Source: UBA668 sp031413415 (GTDB lineage: Bacteria > Actinomycetota > Acidimicrobiia > Acidimicrobiales > Ilumatobacteraceae). From it: 6,298 nt of DNA. The position numbers and the translations under genes were made by a program. The DNA lies in the NCBI GenBank assembly GCA_031413415.1, contig JANOET010000276.1, forward strand, positions 1-6,298. Reading direction: 5' to 3'. The notes under the pieces were generated by a model. It saw nothing but the letters and a program-made list of their open reading frames with translations. It had not been told where the DNA came from and did not search any database. Shown piece after piece: positions 5,631 through 6,298 of the stretch (the stretch's first letter is position 1; every line of letters begins with the position of its first letter).

Positions 5631-5789
5631 TCAGGGCAGTTCGGCACGCACCGAGTCGACGACCTCGTCACCGAGCTCGTCGGGCGGATCGATCCAGACC
5701 GCTGGCTGCTGCAACAGCGGGAGCACCTCGGCCGGCGGCTCGAGTTCCCCGGAGTGCGCCGGGTCTCTGTGCGGCATCGTCCCACCCAT
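5631..5789 (-). CDS. Small ORF, possible truncated anti-sigma factor
   Basis: A 52-codon ORF starting 32 nt after the sigma factor stop on the same strand. Its middle, EVLPLLQQPAVWIDPPDELG at 21-40 followed by DEVVDSVRAE, resembles from memory the beginning of actinobacterial anti-sigma proteins, where an xLLADPAVWxEPPxxLExxVV segment precedes the rest of the protein. Here the reading frame ends right after this segment: there is no HxxxCxxC zinc motif and no transmembrane helix. The other frames downstream do not continue such a protein but run into the EamA N-terminus. The start is uncertain: ATG 5789, ATG 5777 and GTG 5807 are in frame, and none has a strong Shine-Dalgarno. It may be a truncated remnant, a naturally small sigma regulator, or a chance ORF in GC-rich DNA. 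The acidic, proline-containing composition and position after an ECF sigma gene favour a real relation. Confidence 0.5.
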   Translation of the reverse strand: MGGTMPHRDPAHSGELEPPAEVLPLLQQPAVWIDPPDELGDEVVDSVRAELP

Positions 5790-5821
5790 GCCGCTCAATA
5801 CGTGCACCCGGACCGATCGGT

Positions 5822-6298
5822 TCAGTTGGGGTCGCGGAGGTGGGCGAGCTTCGCTGCGAGCGCACGATGCGCACGGTACGAGCGGCTCTTGACAGTGCCG
5901 AGCGGCAACGCGAGGTGTTCGGCGATCTCGACGTGGGTGAACCCGTCGAGGTGCTGCAGGCGGACGACCGCCCTGTCGTCGGGCGGCAGCGACTCGATGG
6001 CGAGCCGGACCTGTGCCGTCTCCCATGCTGCCGTCTCGCTCGGCGGAAGGTAGATCAGCGAGCGCTCGCCGGCATGCGTTGCGTCGAGCGACGTCGTCGG
6101 ACGACGCCCCTCGCGACGAGCGATGTCGATGGCCACCCGGCGAGCAATGGTGACCAGCCACGGCGCGACCTCGCGTTCCAGGTCGAGCGACGACGAAGCG
6201 CGCCATGCCTGCAGGAACGTCTGCTGCACCGCCTCCTCGGCGAGCGCCGGTCGACGGAGCACGTGATAGGCGACGCTGTGCACCATTCCGGAGTACCG
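5822..6298 (-). CDS. ECF-type RNA polymerase sigma factor (5' end outside window)
   Basis: The last 158 residues of a sigma-70-family extracytoplasmic-function sigma factor, which directs RNA polymerase to a small regulon. The frame is open to the right edge: RYSG precedes the first in-window ATG (6286), and this RYSGMVHSVAYHVL segment is the conserved region 2.1 start, so the true start lies beyond the window and ATG 6286 is internal. Region 2.2-2.4 is visible as AEEAVQQTFLQAWRASSS and APWLVTIARRVAIDIARREG. Region 4 is SLPPDDRAVVRLQHLDGFTH, then the helix-turn-helix VEIAEHLALPLGTVKSRSYR, then AHRALAAKLAHL. Only about 20-40 residues are missing. The small ORF at 5631-5789 follows in the place where an anti-sigma gene is expected. 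Which signal it responds to cannot be told from the sequence. Confidence 0.95.
   Translation of the reverse strand, partial: RYSGMVHSVAYHVLRRPALAEEAVQQTFLQAWRASSSLDLEREVAPWLVTIARRVAIDIARREGRRPTTSLDATHAGERSLIYLPPSETAAWETAQVRLAIESLPPDDRAVVRLQHLDGFTHVEIAEHLALPLGTVKSRSYRAHRALAAKLAHLRDPN

Noticed and set aside
5812..5821. Palindrome ACCGATCGGT just after the sigma factor stop codon
   Set aside because: Ten bases with no loop and no T-tract; too short and too GC-typical to call a terminator or operator.
4807..5892. Plus-strand open frame opposite the EamA gene and the small ORF
   Set aside because: The translation is His/Arg/Asp-rich shadow sequence; the minus strand gives ten clean membrane helices.
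5631..6206. Long minus-strand frame joining the small ORF to sequence overlapping the sigma factor gene
   Set aside because: Its upstream half is out of frame with the well-conserved sigma factor and has no motif; only the part after the sigma stop is considered as a separate small ORF.

Overview
The window is GC-rich, densely packed DNA with strong G/C third-position bias. It most likely comes from an actinobacterium, possibly a member of Acidimicrobiia. This is an inference from base composition, the animal-type NADP-isocitrate dehydrogenase, and several genes that lack a Shine-Dalgarno but have a TANNNT box 6-8 nt before the ATG, as leaderless actinobacterial genes do. No tRNA, rRNA, CRISPR array, transposase or phage gene was seen.

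Layout: (1) 1-675, minus strand: first 225 codons of an NADP-dependent isocitrate dehydrogenase (icd), running out of the left edge. (2) 676-819: a divergent intergenic region with candidate promoters both ways, an ACTTGTA direct repeat with 11-bp period and an ACCGGT hairpin near the icd ribosome binding site. (3) 820-4745, plus strand: four tightly spaced genes encoding a small cysteine-dioxygenase-like cupin, a TauD-type Fe(II)/2-oxoglutarate dioxygenase (4-nt ATGA overlap with the cupin), an acyl-CoA dehydrogenase and a metallo-beta-lactamase-fold protein with an alkyl-sulfatase-type C-terminal domain. (4) 4732-6298, minus strand, convergent with the first block: in transcription order a 5'-truncated ECF sigma factor, a tiny ORF resembling the start of an anti-sigma factor, and a ten-helix EamA/DMT-family transporter.

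The four plus-strand genes may form one catabolic module for organosulfur compounds. Thiol dioxygenases oxidise thiols to sulfinates, TauD-family enzymes release sulfite or sulfate from sulfonates or sulfate esters, the alkyl-sulfatase-like hydrolase could split sulfate esters, and the acyl-CoA dehydrogenase could feed the carbon skeleton into beta-oxidation. The families are clear from motifs; the shared substrate is inference. The right-hand block is of separate interest because the expected membrane anti-sigma factor is reduced to about 52 codons with no zinc-binding motif or membrane helix, and a perfect inverted repeat covers one possible start codon of the transporter gene.
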